The notes under the pieces: generated by a model | Told to the model about the DNA's origin: nothing | The model's input: the letters and a program-made list of their open reading frames with translations, nothing else | The model's database searches: none | Program-made: the position numbers and the translations under genes | DNA from: Parerythrobacter_A sp963799315 | GTDB taxonomy: Bacteria; Pseudomonadota; Alphaproteobacteria; Sphingomonadales; Sphingomonadaceae | Direction: 5' to 3' | DNA length: 64,000 nt | Assembly: GCA_963799315.1 (NCBI GenBank) | Contig: CAWCWP010000002.1 | Location: forward strand, 620,001-684,000 | Shown: piece by piece, positions 26,333-35,502 of the stretch | Layout of the letters: every line of letters starts with the position of its first letter | Numbering within the stretch: position 1 is the first letter of the stretch

Positions 26333-28077
26333 ATGACCACGGAAGCGCTCAAAGAGAGAAAACGCAAAGCCTTTGGATACGTACGGGTCAGCACTGCGGA
26401 GCAGGCTGAGCACAAGACCTCGCTCAAGCAGCAGATTGTCGATCTTGAAACCTATGGCACCAAGCACGGCATCGAGTTTGTCGAGATTTTCGTCGAACCG
26501 GGTCTTTCGGGTTCGGATTGGAAGCGTCCCGAGTTCAATCAGATGATGCTGCTCGCGACCGGGGACGATCGCCCCGTCGATTGCATTGTCGCGTGCGACA
26601 TGGCGCGAATGTCGCGTGACGTGGAGTTCATGGTATTAACGAACGGACAGCTCAAACGGGCCGGGGTTGCCATGCTTTACGTCTATCAGACGTTTGAAGA
26701 CAGCCACTCTGGCTTTCTGCATCAGCTTCTGACCGGGTGGCAGGATCAAGACGCAATTGTGAAGGCGTCCAAGAACACCCGCCGAGGCTTGCGTGGCACC
26801 GCCGAGGAAGGGTTCTGGACCGGAGGCGTAATCCCGCTTGGATATGAAAGCCGCACAGTCGAGGTACGTTCGAAGAAAGAGAAAAAGAGGCTCTTCGAAA
26901 ACCCTGAAGAAGCACAAACTGTGCGGATGATTTTCGATCTTGCCGAGCGTGGTCTTAACGGCACGCCGATGGGTGGACGCGCCATCGCGCAGCACTTGAA
27001 CGATCACGGGTACACTCGACGCGGCAGACCGTTCTTCAACGCTTCGATTGCGGGCATTCTGTCGCGCCCCCACTACCTCGGTAAGTTTCCCGGCAACCGG
27101 TTCGACTTCGATGGGGCGCTGCTACCCGAGAGGAATGGACTTGGGTGGCTTGTCCGCAGCTGGTTTCGCGAGACCAGTTCGACCGCGTCGCTGCGCTGCG
27201 GCAGACACGGGCTCCTCGCAATACTGCGCCGCGCGAAGTTTCTGGGCCTACGCTGCTTATCGGCCTTGCGAAATGCGGGATGCCCAACTGCGGCGCGGGC
27301 ATGACGATCGCGACGGGCAAAGGCGGCCGCTACAGGTATTACAAGTGTCATGCCAAAACCAACCGGGGCGCATCCTCTTGCTCCTGCCCGAATGTTCGCA
27401 CCGAGCAACTTGATCATCTCGTGATGAGCGAGGTCGCGGACCGGATCTTCGATCAGAATGAACTCGAAACGCTCCTGCAGGGCGTGTTGGATGTGTCAGA
27501 CGATTCCCGTCAGAAAAAGCTGGCGGAGATCGATCAATGCGAAGAACGTTTGTGTGGCGCACGATCTCGCCTGGCTAATCTGCACGACGGAATTGAACTT
27601 GGCACTATCTCGGCACGCGACCCTGACATCGCCGTACGTATCAAAGAGCGACGCAACGAAATTGACGGGTTCAACGCTACCTTAAAGACGTTGCGTCAGC
27701 AGGTGGACCGCGGGCCTACCCGGATCACGCCCGCCGCCGTTCGCAAGTTCGGCAAGCTGGTTCGTGAGAAACTATTACACAGCGATGGCCCGGCGCGACA
27801 GCAGATTGCGCGCGCTTTTATCCGTGAGGTTCGCGTTGGTACGGGTGTAGAAATTTCCGGAGACACCGATGCGTTGGCGCATGGTGTAGCAGCGGTTGCT
27901 CGGTCAAAAGGGGCAGTGCCCATCTTTGACCGGAGTTGGTGCGGTCGAGAAGACTCGAACTTCCACGGGTTATTCACCCACAACGACCTCAACGTTGCGC
28001 GTCTACCAGTTCCGCCACGACCGCACACTCAGCCTGTTTACGGATGTTGGGGCTTTCGCCCTGCTTCCGTCCGGTAG
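26333..28077 (+). CDS. Large serine recombinase/integrase (1-base deletion), ending in tRNA-Leu
   Basis: The N-terminal resolvase domain has FGYVRVSTAEQAE (catalytic Ser) and CDMARMSRD; the recombinase domain follows (GFWTGGVIPLGYES to GILSRPHYLGKFPG). The frame breaks at 27130/27131; one added G gives LLPEEEWTWVACPQLVSRDQ. A zinc ribbon (KCGMPNCGAG, YKCHAKTN, SCSCP) and a coiled coil (ERRNEIDGFNATLKTLRQQV) complete the family, at about 582 residues. The last 45 residues are encoded by the antisense of tRNA-Leu and by chromosome beyond it (CGREDSNFHGLF), so its stop codon lies outside the element. It should integrate the element at the tRNA 3' end. Confidence 0.85.
27937..28024 (-). tRNA. tRNA-Leu(GAG), element attachment site
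   Basis: Read leftward the gene opens GCGGTCG, has the anticodon stem-loop CAACG-TTGAGGT-CGTTG with anticodon GAG, a long variable arm (TGTGGGTGAATAACCCGT), and the T-arm GTTCGAGTC. The acceptor closes with CGACCGC-A-CCA, and CCA is encoded at 27937-27939. The 3' end faces the element, and the recombinase gene runs into it, so this is the junction. The other copy of the attachment sequence should be at the far end of the element, beyond the window. Confidence 0.95.
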
Positions 28078-28150
28078 GCGAGCGCGGTTAGCAAAGGGGA
28101 TGTGCGGCGGCAAGCGTGGTGTTGCGGCGCGGTGCCATCCGACCGTGCAG

Positions 28151-28948
28151 CTAGCGTTCCGCTTTCCAGCCGATATAGGCGACGCGGGCCGATTTGGGCA
28201 CATTGGTCACCGCTTCGTTGATGGTTAGGCTTTCGCCCGGGCCCAGCGCATCGCGTGGCGGCACGACTTCCCAGCTATAGACCGGGCGCTCGCGCTGGTC
28301 GCGCATCACGATCAGCAGCGAGGGCACCGCCACCGTCTCGCGCCCGACATTGGTGATGGTACCGCTGGCGCCGTAGAACTCGGTGCCGTTGGGCAGCGTG
28401 CGCCGTTCCTGCTTGGCCTTGGGGAAATCGAGCACCAGGCTGGGCTGTTCCGGCCCCCAGACCGATCGGCTGACCGGCACCCATTCGGGCAAGCCGTAAT
28501 AGCTGACCGCCAGCACCGTTCCCAGCGCCAGCATCGCAAACACGCCGGCCGCCGCCGTCCAGATTTTGAGCGGGTTGCGCCGTCCGCGGGATTGGAACGG
28601 TGGCTGCCGGTCGAATTGCGACACGCCGCCGAAATCGTCTTCTGTGGGTGTGGGTGATGGAGGCGGCGGAGGGGAGGGCGGGGTCGGCGTCTGCGTTGCA
28701 AGCGGTGGATCGGTTTCGCCGTGTATATCGCCGAAGCCGGGTTTCGCATCGGTGCCGCGCACGCCCGCAGCTTCGCTCCCACTCGTTGAAGCATCGGTTG
28801 GCGGCGCGGTTTGCGTCAGCTCAAGTTCGGGGCCGTCCTGAAACCAGCTATGGCGGCACTTGGCACAGCGCACCGTGCGCCCTTCCGCCCCTACGGCACT
28901 GTCGGGGACGACATAGCGCGTCGAGCAGGCGGGGCAGGAGAGTATCAT
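28151..28948 (-). CDS. MJ0042-type zinc-ribbon membrane protein
   Basis: The product has 265 residues from ATG 28948. It begins MILSCPACSTRYVVPDSAVG and RTVRCAKCRHSW, a CPxC/CxxC zinc ribbon of the MJ0042 type. A proline-rich linker (TPPSPPPPPSPTPTEDD) leads to one membrane helix (IWTAAAGVFAMLALGTVLAV) and a C-terminal DUF3426-like domain (GTITNVGRETVAVPSLLIVM, SWEVVPPRDALGPGESLTIN). This family is common in Alphaproteobacteria next to ftsE, as here, where it is divergent from it. The role is unknown; a membrane-bound sensor or regulator is possible. Confidence 0.8.
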   Translation of the reverse strand: MILSCPACSTRYVVPDSAVGAEGRTVRCAKCRHSWFQDGPELELTQTAPPTDASTSGSEAAGVRGTDAKPGFGDIHGETDPPLATQTPTPPSPPPPPSPTPTEDDFGGVSQFDRQPPFQSRGRRNPLKIWTAAAGVFAMLALGTVLAVSYYGLPEWVPVSRSVWGPEQPSLVLDFPKAKQERRTLPNGTEFYGASGTITNVGRETVAVPSLLIVMRDQRERPVYSWEVVPPRDALGPGESLTINEAVTNVPKSARVAYIGWKAER

Positions 28949-29022
28949 GGCAGGGCACCATGTATTACGTCCCTTGGGGCGGGGCAACCGGTGCGTGTTT
29001 TGACTTCTCGCTGACGCTCGGT

Positions 29023-29235
29023 GCTGTGCCATCCCGCTCCCCCTCCCGACCACCCGATTAGGACAATCCCGTGCGTGGTCGGGAGGGGGAGCGGGATGGC
29101 ACAGCAAGGGAGGGCGGATGCCCGACCGCACCAAACAAGAACGCGCGGGATGGCACAGCAAGCGGAGGACGGATGTCCGGAGCGCACCCAACAAGAACGC
29201 ACAGCACCGAGCGTAAGCGAGCAAACAAGTCCACT
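29023..29235. repeat. 83-base long-stem hairpin repeat (copy 1) plus tandem units
   Basis: Bases 29023-29105 form a perfect 31-base stem with a 21-base loop, arms starting GCTGTGCCATCCCGCTCCCC. The same 83-base element is at 37863-37945, with two paired changes that keep the stem. From about 29091 to 29230 follow two tandem units of about 54 bases, each with GCGGGATGGCACAGCA and ending AACAAGAAC, and a shortened third. The rest of 28949-29342 holds no gene I can support. Confidence 0.8.
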
Positions 29236-29342
29236 CCCCCACCCGCACTCTTTTGTCGCTGCCAAAGCGCGGCTATAGCCCGCCACGCCATGCAGCCCGC
29301 CCGCCCGCCATTCCCGCACCACGTTCCGCCCCGGAGCGCGCG

Positions 29343-30104
29343 ATGACCGACGCCGCCGGTGCGGTCGTCACGTTCGACAATGTCGGCTTGCGTTACGGCG
29401 CGGATCGCGAAGTGCTGGGCGATATCTCTTTCACGCTGTTTCCGGGCAGCTTCTATTTCCTCACCGGGGCGAGCGGCGCGGGCAAGACCTCGCTGCTGAA
29501 ACTGCTCTATCTGGCGCAGCGGCCGTCGCGCGGGGTGATCCGCATGTTCGGCACCGATATCGTCACCCTGCCGCGCACCAGCCTGCCGGGGCTGCGGCGG
29601 CGGATCGGGGTTGTGTTCCAGGATTTCCGGCTGGTGCCGCATCTGTCCGCCTTCGACAATGTGGCGCTGCCGCTGCGCGTATCGGGCGTGCGCGAGGCGG
29701 ATGTGGCGAAACCGGTGCGCGATATGCTGGAATGGGTCGGCCTGACTCCGCGCAGCGATGCGAAACCCGCCACGCTGTCGGGCGGGGAACAGCAGCGTGT
29801 CGCTATCGCGCGTGCGGTAATCGGGCGGCCCGATATCCTCGTGGCGGACGAGCCGACCGGCAATGTCGATCCCGACATGGCGCTGAAGCTGCTGCGGCTG
29901 TTCGAGGCGCTGAACCGGCTGGGCACGACGGTGGTGGTCGCGACCCACGATGTTCACCTGCTGAAGAAAGTACCGGAATCGCTCATTATGCGGCTGGACG
30001 GCGGACAGCTTTCGGACCCGACCGGCGTGCTGCGCTATCCCCCGCGCCCCGACCGCAATGCACCCTCGCGTCCCGCAACGCTGCGCGAGGGGCTGGGCCT
30101 GTGA
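29343..30104 (+). CDS. ftsE: Cell-division ABC ATPase FtsE
   Basis: The product has 253 residues from ATG 29343. Walker A GASGAGKTS, Q-loop VVFQDFRL, signature LSGGEQQR, Walker B ILVADEPTG and the switch THDVHLL are all present. FtsE with FtsX forms the divisome complex that controls septal peptidoglycan hydrolases. The stop overlaps the ftsX GTG by four bases. An extended C-terminal tail of about 25 residues (RYPPRPDRNAPSRPATLREG) is usual in this order. Confidence 0.95.
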   Translation: MTDAAGAVVTFDNVGLRYGADREVLGDISFTLFPGSFYFLTGASGAGKTSLLKLLYLAQRPSRGVIRMFGTDIVTLPRTSLPGLRRRIGVVFQDFRLVPHLSAFDNVALPLRVSGVREADVAKPVRDMLEWVGLTPRSDAKPATLSGGEQQRVAIARAVIGRPDILVADEPTGNVDPDMALKLLRLFEALNRLGTTVVVATHDVHLLKKVPESLIMRLDGGQLSDPTGVLRYPPRPDRNAPSRPATLREGLGL

Positions 30105-31066
30105 GCATGGGGCCTGTGAGCAAGGCGCCCAAAGTACGTAAGCCGCCAACCATCGGCGGTTCGATCAAGCGCGGACTGGCGCGGTTCGGCGGCGAGCAGG
30201 CGGCGCAGCTGGTGCCGCAGGCGCGGCTGGGCGGACCGATGCCGTGGGTCATCGCGATCATGGTCACACTGGTCGTCATCGCGGCGGCAGGCGGGCTGGC
30301 GATCAGCAATATCGCGGATGGCGCGCGGGCCGAACTGGCGGGCGGAGCGACGGTGCAGGTGGTGGAAGCCAACGGACCGGCGCGCGAGGAACAGGCGGTG
30401 GCGGCGCAGGCCATGCTGGAAACCGATCCCGCCATCGCCGGGGTGCGTCGCGTTCCGGACGAAGAGCTGGATGCGCTGCTCGCCCCGTGGCTGGGTGTGG
30501 GAACGGGCAGCGAGACTGTGCCGATCCCCGCGCTGCTCGATGTGCGGCTGACCGATGCGGCCAGTGCCGACGTGCTGAACGATGTGCAGGCGCGGCTGGC
30601 GCAGGTTGCGCCCGCCGCGCGGATCGATGCGCAGGCGAGCTGGTTGGCCCCGGTGTTCGACGCGCTGCAATCCCTCAAATATCTCGCCGGTGCGCTGGTG
30701 CTGTTGCTGGCGCTGACCAGCGTGGCGGCGGTCTGGCTGGCGGCCCGCAGCGCGCTGGGCAGCCATCGCGGCACGATCGAGGTCATTCACATGCTGGGCG
30801 GCACCGACCAGCAGATCGCGCGGATCTTCGAACGCTCCATCGGCTTCGATGCGACGCTGGGCGGGGCGGTCGGGCTGACGCTGGGGCTGGCGGCGATGCT
30901 GCTGATCGGAGGCGAATTCGCGGCGCTCAATTCGGGCATGATGGCGGGCGGGGCGCTCGGCTGGCTCGATTGGGTGGTGATCGCCATGGTGCCGCTGGCG
31001 GCGGTGGCGCTGGCGATGGTGACCGCGCGGCTGACGGTGCTGTTCGCGCTGGCGCGGATGCTGTGA
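30101..31066 (+). CDS. ftsX: Cell-division permease-like protein FtsX
   Basis: GTG 30101 overlaps the ftsE stop; an in-frame ATG at 30107 is an alternative. The product has about 321 residues with four membrane helices: one after a basic N-terminus (VIAIMVTLVVIAAAGGLAIS), then a periplasmic domain of about 120 residues, then three C-terminal helices (YLAGALVLLLALTSVAAVWL, GGAVGLTLGLAAMLLIGGEF, WVVIAMVPLAAVALAMVTAR). HMLGGTDQQIARIFE is the coupling segment. The stop overlaps the next ATG. Confidence 0.9.
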   Translation: MSMGPVSKAPKVRKPPTIGGSIKRGLARFGGEQAAQLVPQARLGGPMPWVIAIMVTLVVIAAAGGLAISNIADGARAELAGGATVQVVEANGPAREEQAVAAQAMLETDPAIAGVRRVPDEELDALLAPWLGVGTGSETVPIPALLDVRLTDAASADVLNDVQARLAQVAPAARIDAQASWLAPVFDALQSLKYLAGALVLLLALTSVAAVWLAARSALGSHRGTIEVIHMLGGTDQQIARIFERSIGFDATLGGAVGLTLGLAAMLLIGGEFAALNSGMMAGGALGWLDWVVIAMVPLAAVALAMVTARLTVLFALARML

Positions 31067-31593
31067 TGCGCCGCCTGTTTGCCGCCCTCCTGATCGTGTG
31101 GTTTGCCGGGTTCGCCTGGTTCACCATCGCTCTGCCGCAGCCGCTGGAACGCGCCACCAACGATGCCGCCATCGTGCCGACCGGCGCGGCGGGCCGTATC
31201 GCGCGCGGCGTGGATTTGCTGGAGGATGGCGCGGTCGATGCCGTGCTGGTCACCGGGGTTGCCAACGAAGTCAGCGTGGCGGATTTCGCACGCGAGTTCG
31301 ACGTACCCGACCGGCTCATGGAATGCTGTATCACGCTTGGTTACGGGGCGCAGGACACACGCGGCAATGCGGCCGAAACGGCGGCCTGGGTGGCCAATCG
31401 CAAGGTGGCCTCGATCCGGCTGGTGACGACCGACTGGCACATGCGCCGCGCACGCAACGAGCTGTCGCAGGTGTTGCCGCCCAGCGTCGCGATCACCAGC
31501 GATGCCGTGACGTCGGAGCCATCGTTCCGCATTCTTTTCGTGGAATACCACAAGCTGCTGGCAAGCTGGGTGGTCGGTTTGCTACCGGTATAG
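31066..31593 (+). CDS. YdcF-like DUF218 envelope protein
   Basis: The product has 175 residues from ATG 31066, which shares a base with the ftsX stop. It has an N-terminal membrane anchor (LFAALLIVWFAGFAWFTIAL) and a DUF218 domain, including AAIVPTGAAGRIARGVDLLE, GNAAETAAWV and IRLVTTDWHMRRARNEL. DUF218 proteins such as SanA and YdcF act in envelope maintenance or O-antigen handling; the exact reaction is unknown. Operon position after ftsEX supports an envelope role. Confidence 0.8.
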   Translation: MRRLFAALLIVWFAGFAWFTIALPQPLERATNDAAIVPTGAAGRIARGVDLLEDGAVDAVLVTGVANEVSVADFAREFDVPDRLMECCITLGYGAQDTRGNAAETAAWVANRKVASIRLVTTDWHMRRARNELSQVLPPSVAITSDAVTSEPSFRILFVEYHKLLASWVVGLLPV

Positions 31594-31602
31594 GCAGTCA
31601 TC

Positions 31603-32302
31603 ATGCTGCTGCTTCGTAATTTCGCCTTTTATACAGTGTTCTACAGCGGCAGCATCGTCGTGACGCTGGCGGCGTTGCTGGCTCTGCCGGTGAGCCGTCG
31701 CGCCTTTCGCCGGGCCGTGCGGTGGTGGGCGGTGTATCACCGGTGCTGCGTGCGAAACCTGCTCGGTATCGAGATCGTGCAGGACGGCGCGCCGATCGAC
31801 GGACCGGCGCTGTATGTCATCAAGCACGAGAGCTTCTTCGAGGCTATCGACGCGCCTGCGCTGTTTCCACACCCCGCCGTCTTCGCGAAGGACGCAGCTG
31901 TTCTGGATACCGGGCTGGGGCTTTGCCGCGCGGCGATACGGGCTGGTGCCGGTGCAGCGCGATCAGGGCGCGCGCACGTTGCGGATGATGGTAAAGGAAG
32001 CGCGCGGCCTGTCGGCGCAGGGGCGCGAGCTGGTGCTGTTTCCCGAAGGCACGCGCACCCCGCATGGCGTGAACGCGCCGCTGGGGGCAGGGTTTGCGGG
32101 GCTGTACAAGCTGATCGGCCTGCCGGTGGTACCGGTCGCAGTGAATAGCGGGCCGCTGTATCACCGCCTGCTGAAGCGGCGCGGCACGATTATCTATCGC
32201 TTCGGCAAGACCATTCCGCCCGGCCTCGACCGGCGCGAGGTGGAAGCGCAGGTGCGCGATGCGATTAATGCGCTGAATGGGGAGGCGAGGAAGAGCGGTT
32301 AG
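31603..32302 (+). CDS. plsC: 1-acyl-glycerol-3-phosphate acyltransferase (1-base insertion)
   Basis: PlsC makes phosphatidic acid. The first frame carries an N-terminal membrane helix and VIKHESFFEAIDAPALF, an HX4E form of the acyltransferase motif. The frame then breaks at 31890-31891; removing one G gives FAKTQLFWIPGWGFAARRYG, and the second frame holds LVLFPEGTRTPHG and LPVVPVAVNSG, the substrate-binding motifs. The restored length is about 232 residues, normal. The gene sits in the ftsEX operon and its end overlaps tyrA by four bases on the opposite strand. Confidence 0.85.
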
Positions 32303-33204
32303 TCGGCGGGCGAACCTTCGCTGCGCCCATTTTCGCCCTGCCCATCTCCACCCTGTTCAACGATGCCGCGCCGGATTGCGCCGGTGCGGCTGAACAGGTC
32401 GAACAATATCTCGCCATCGCCGTCGCGGATGGCGCGTTGCAGGGCGGTCAGGTCTTCGGTGAAGCGGCCCAGCACCTCCAGCACCGCCCCGCGATTGGCC
32501 AGGAAGATATCGCGCCACATCGTCGGGTCGGACGCCGCGATGCGCGTGAAATCGCGAAAGCCGCCGGCGCTGTATTTGATGACTTCGCCCTGCGTCACCT
32601 GCTCCAGGTCGGATGCCGTGCCGACGATGGTGTAGGCGATCAGGTGCGGAATATGGCTGGTGACGGCCAGCACCGTATCGTGATGCGCCGCGTCCATCGT
32701 TTCCACGCGCGCGCCGACCGCTTCCCACATGGCGGCGATGGTGCCGGTGGCATCCGGCGGCGTATCGGCACCGGGTGTCAGGATGCACCAGCGGCCCGCG
32801 AACAAGGCGGCAAAGGCGGCGTCCGGCCCGCTATGCTCGGTACCAGCGACCGGGTGGGCAGGCACGCGGGCGTGATCGGGCAAGGCGTCGGCCAATGCCG
32901 CGATGACGGACTGCTTGGACGAGCCTACATCGCTGACGATGCAGGCGGCGGGCAGGCAGGCGGCAAGCTGCTGCGCCACCGCCGCCATTGCGCCGACCGG
33001 CACGCATAGCACGCAGATATCGGCCTCGGCAACGCTGGCCTCCAGCGTATCGGCGATGCTGTCCGCCAGCCCCCGTTCGGCAGCGCGGCGGCGCACGGCG
33101 GGGTCGGCATCGTAGCCGGTTGTGGCGAAGCCCTCGCACTCCGCCAGCGTCAGCCCCAGCGAACCGCCCAGCAGGCCCAGCCCGATAATCGCAACCCGCT
33201 GCAC
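32299..33204 (-). CDS. tyrA: Prephenate/arogenate dehydrogenase family protein
   Basis: The product has 301 residues from GTG 33204, directly after the hisC stop. The Rossmann motif IIGLGLLGGSLG opens the protein; SDVGSSKQSVI and AHPVAGTEHSGPDAA carry the catalytic His, and GGFRDFTRIAASDPTMWRDI fits the TyrA C-domain. It oxidises prephenate or arogenate for tyrosine synthesis; substrate preference cannot be told. It forms a leftward operon with hisC, whose product can also aminate prephenate in this group. Confidence 0.9.
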   Translation of the reverse strand: MQRVAIIGLGLLGGSLGLTLAECEGFATTGYDADPAVRRRAAERGLADSIADTLEASVAEADICVLCVPVGAMAAVAQQLAACLPAACIVSDVGSSKQSVIAALADALPDHARVPAHPVAGTEHSGPDAAFAALFAGRWCILTPGADTPPDATGTIAAMWEAVGARVETMDAAHHDTVLAVTSHIPHLIAYTIVGTASDLEQVTQGEVIKYSAGGFRDFTRIAASDPTMWRDIFLANRGAVLEVLGRFTEDLTALQRAIRDGDGEILFDLFSRTGAIRRGIVEQGGDGQGENGRSEGSPAD

Positions 33205-34343
33205 TTAGGCTGCACTCTCGGCAGCCGACGCAATCAGCGCGGCGATCTCGGCCATCTGGCCCGCCGTGCCGATAGTGATGCGCAGCGCGTGGGGCAGGCC
33301 CTGTCCGGGCAAATGGCGCACTGCATATCCACCCCCGGCCAGCGCCGCCAAAGCCGCCTCCGCCGTCAACGCGCCTTCGAACAGCACCAGCACGAAATTG
33401 GCCTTGCTCGGCACGACGCAAATGCCGTGATTGCCCAGTGCGGCCAAAGCTTCGCAAAAGGCGGCGCGGTCGCGGGCATTGGCGATGCGTGATTGTTCGA
33501 CGAAGGCGGTGGTCGGCGATGGCGGCGGTGGCGGCGGCCTGACCGTGCGTCGTCACGTTGAACGGGCCGCGAATACGGTTGAGCGAGGCAATCAGCGGCG
33601 GCGCGCCGGTGGCCCAGCCAATACGTTCTCCCGCCAGTCCGTGGATCTTGGAAAAGGTGCGCGTCACCAGCACATTGTCCGCCTGCTGCGCCAGCGCCAT
33701 GCCGCCATCGTCGTCCGCCGCATCCAGATATTCGGCATAGGCATGGTCCAGCACCAGCAGCACATCGCCGCGCCCTCTGTCCTTCAGGCCATCATGCAAT
33801 CGCGCCAGCTCGCCGCGCGGCACGAAGGTGCCCGTCGGGTTGTTCGGATTGGCGAGAAACACCACGCGCGTCTGCGGCGTCACCGCCGCCAGCAGCGTAT
33901 CGACATCGGCGCCGTAATCGGCGTCGTCTGCCTCCACCGGCGTCGCCCCGCACCGCCGCGCCGCAATGTCGTAGAGCGAGAAGCTGTAGCGCGGATAGAG
34001 CACTTCGTCGCCCGGTCCGGCATAGGCCTGCACTGCAAGGCCAAGCAGATCGCCCGAGCCGGCGGCGCATACGATCCGGTCCGCGATCGAGTCCGTGCTG
34101 TGCGGCGATGGCATTGCGCAGCGCATGTGCATCTGGGTCGGGATAGCGTTCCGGCTGCGTCGGTTGCGCCAGCGCCGCGCGCGCCGCATCGCCTGTGCCC
34201 TGCGGGTTCTCGTTCGCGCTCAGCTTCACCAGCTCGCGCCCGTCTGCGCCGGTCGCGCGGCCCGGAACATAGGCGTGGATCGCGTCGATCCAGGGTTTTG
34301 GTGTCGGCTTTGGCGGGGGCTTTAGCGGGGGCGAAGAAGTCAT
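33205..34343 (-). CDS. hisC: Histidinol-phosphate/aromatic aminotransferase (two 1-base insertions)
   Basis: Three frames in order complete one PLP fold-type I aminotransferase: KLSANENPQGTGDAARAALA and ERYPDPDAHALRNAIAAQHG; then FLANPNNPTGTFVPRGELAR, LVLDHAYAEYLDA and VTRTFSKIHGLAGERIGW, with the PLP lysine in FSKIHG; then NHGICVVPSKANFVLVLFEG to the end. Breaks at about 34087 and 33506 are each repaired by removing one C or G. The restored length is about 379 residues. The start ATG 34343 shares a CATG with the divergent metX start. Confidence 0.85.
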
Positions 34344-35502
34344 GCGCCGCTGCCTATCGTTTCGCAGCCACCTTGTCGAAGCCCCGTTTTTGCTTTTTAC
34401 GGGTGCCCGTGCCGATCCCAACCATTCCTTCACCCTGCCGGAACCCTTGCCGCTCGACGGCGGACAGGTGCTGGACCGCGCCACCATCGCCTACCAGACC
34501 TATGGCACGCTGGACGCCGCGCGCGGCAACGCCATCCTGATCTGCCATGCGCTGACGGGCGACCAGCACGTCGCCAGCGCGCATCCGGTGACGGGCAAGC
34601 CGGGCTGGTGGGCGAACATGGTCGGGCCGGGGCTGCCCATCGATACCGACCGCTATCACGTCATCTGCGCCAATGTCATCGGCAGCTGCATGGGCTCGAC
34701 CGGGCCGGCCAGTGACGCACCGGACGGCGCACCTTATGCCATGCGTTTTCCCGTCATCACCGTGCGCGACATGGTGCGCGGGTTGGTGGCGCTGCTCGAC
34801 GGGCTGGGCATCGGGACGCTGCACGCGGTGGTGGGCGGATCGATGGGCGGGATGCAGGCGCTGAGCCTCGCCGCCAACTTTCCGGACCGCGCTGCTCGCG
34901 TGCTCGCCATCGCCACCACCGCGCGGCATTCGGCGCAGAACATCGCCTTTCACGAGCTGGGGCGGCAGGCGATCATGGCCGACCCGAACTGGCGCGAGGG
35001 CGCGTATTACGACGCCGACGATGCGCCCTCCGCAGGTCTCGCCGTGGCGCGGATGGCGGCGCATATCACCTATCTTTCCGAAGAGGGGCTGACCGCCAAA
35101 TTCGGGCGGCGCTTGCAGGACAGAAAAGCCAAGGGCTTCGGCTTCGATGCCGATTTCCAGGTGGAAAGCTACCTGCGCTATCAAGGCAGCGGTTTCACGC
35201 GCCGGTTCGATGCCAACAGCTACCTCTACATCACCCGCGCGATGGATTATTTCGATCTGGCCGAGGAAGCGGGCGGGCCGCTGGCTTCGGCTTTTGCAGG
35301 CAGTGCGGCGCGGTTCTGTGTGGTTAGTTTCGACAGCGACTGGCTCTATCCGACAGCGGAAAGCCGCCACCTGGTCCACGCGCTGAACGCAGGCGGCGCG
35401 CCGGTCAGCTTCGTGGAATTGAGCGCGCCCAATGGGCACGACAGTTTCCTGCTGCCCAACCCTTCGCTCGACCGCGTGGTCGCGGGGTTCCTCGATGGGT
35501 GA
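34342..35502 (+). CDS. metX: Homoserine O-acetyltransferase
   Basis: The product has 386 residues. The alpha/beta-hydrolase fold has the nucleophile in VVGGSMGGMQALSLA, the acid in VVSFDSDWLYPTAESRH and the His in APNGHDSFLL. NPSLD then closes the protein. MetX acetylates homoserine in methionine synthesis (some members use succinyl-CoA). The first 25 residues are unlike other MetX proteins and the true start may be internal, but no other ATG or GTG lies in frame nearby. The end overlaps metW by eight bases. Confidence 0.9.
   Translation: MRRCLSFRSHLVEAPFLLFTGARADPNHSFTLPEPLPLDGGQVLDRATIAYQTYGTLDAARGNAILICHALTGDQHVASAHPVTGKPGWWANMVGPGLPIDTDRYHVICANVIGSCMGSTGPASDAPDGAPYAMRFPVITVRDMVRGLVALLDGLGIGTLHAVVGGSMGGMQALSLAANFPDRAARVLAIATTARHSAQNIAFHELGRQAIMADPNWREGAYYDADDAPSAGLAVARMAAHITYLSEEGLTAKFGRRLQDRKAKGFGFDADFQVESYLRYQGSGFTRRFDANSYLYITRAMDYFDLAEEAGGPLASAFAGSAARFCVVSFDSDWLYPTAESRHLVHALNAGGAPVSFVELSAPNGHDSFLLPNPSLDRVVAGFLDG

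Noticed and set aside
27937..28077. Residues CGREDSNFHGLF and following as a recombinase domain
   Set aside because: They are translated from the antisense of tRNA-Leu and chromosome; not a domain.
29091..29235. CRISPR array
   Set aside because: Only two full units, no unique spacers of even length, and no cas genes in the window.
29058..30149. Long leftward open frame over ftsE
   Set aside because: It is the antisense of ftsE in GC-rich DNA; no family sequence or ribosome site.
34300..34345. SAM-II riboswitch before metX
   Set aside because: Such riboswitches precede many alphaproteobacterial metX genes, but here hisC overlaps the start and no matching leader is present.
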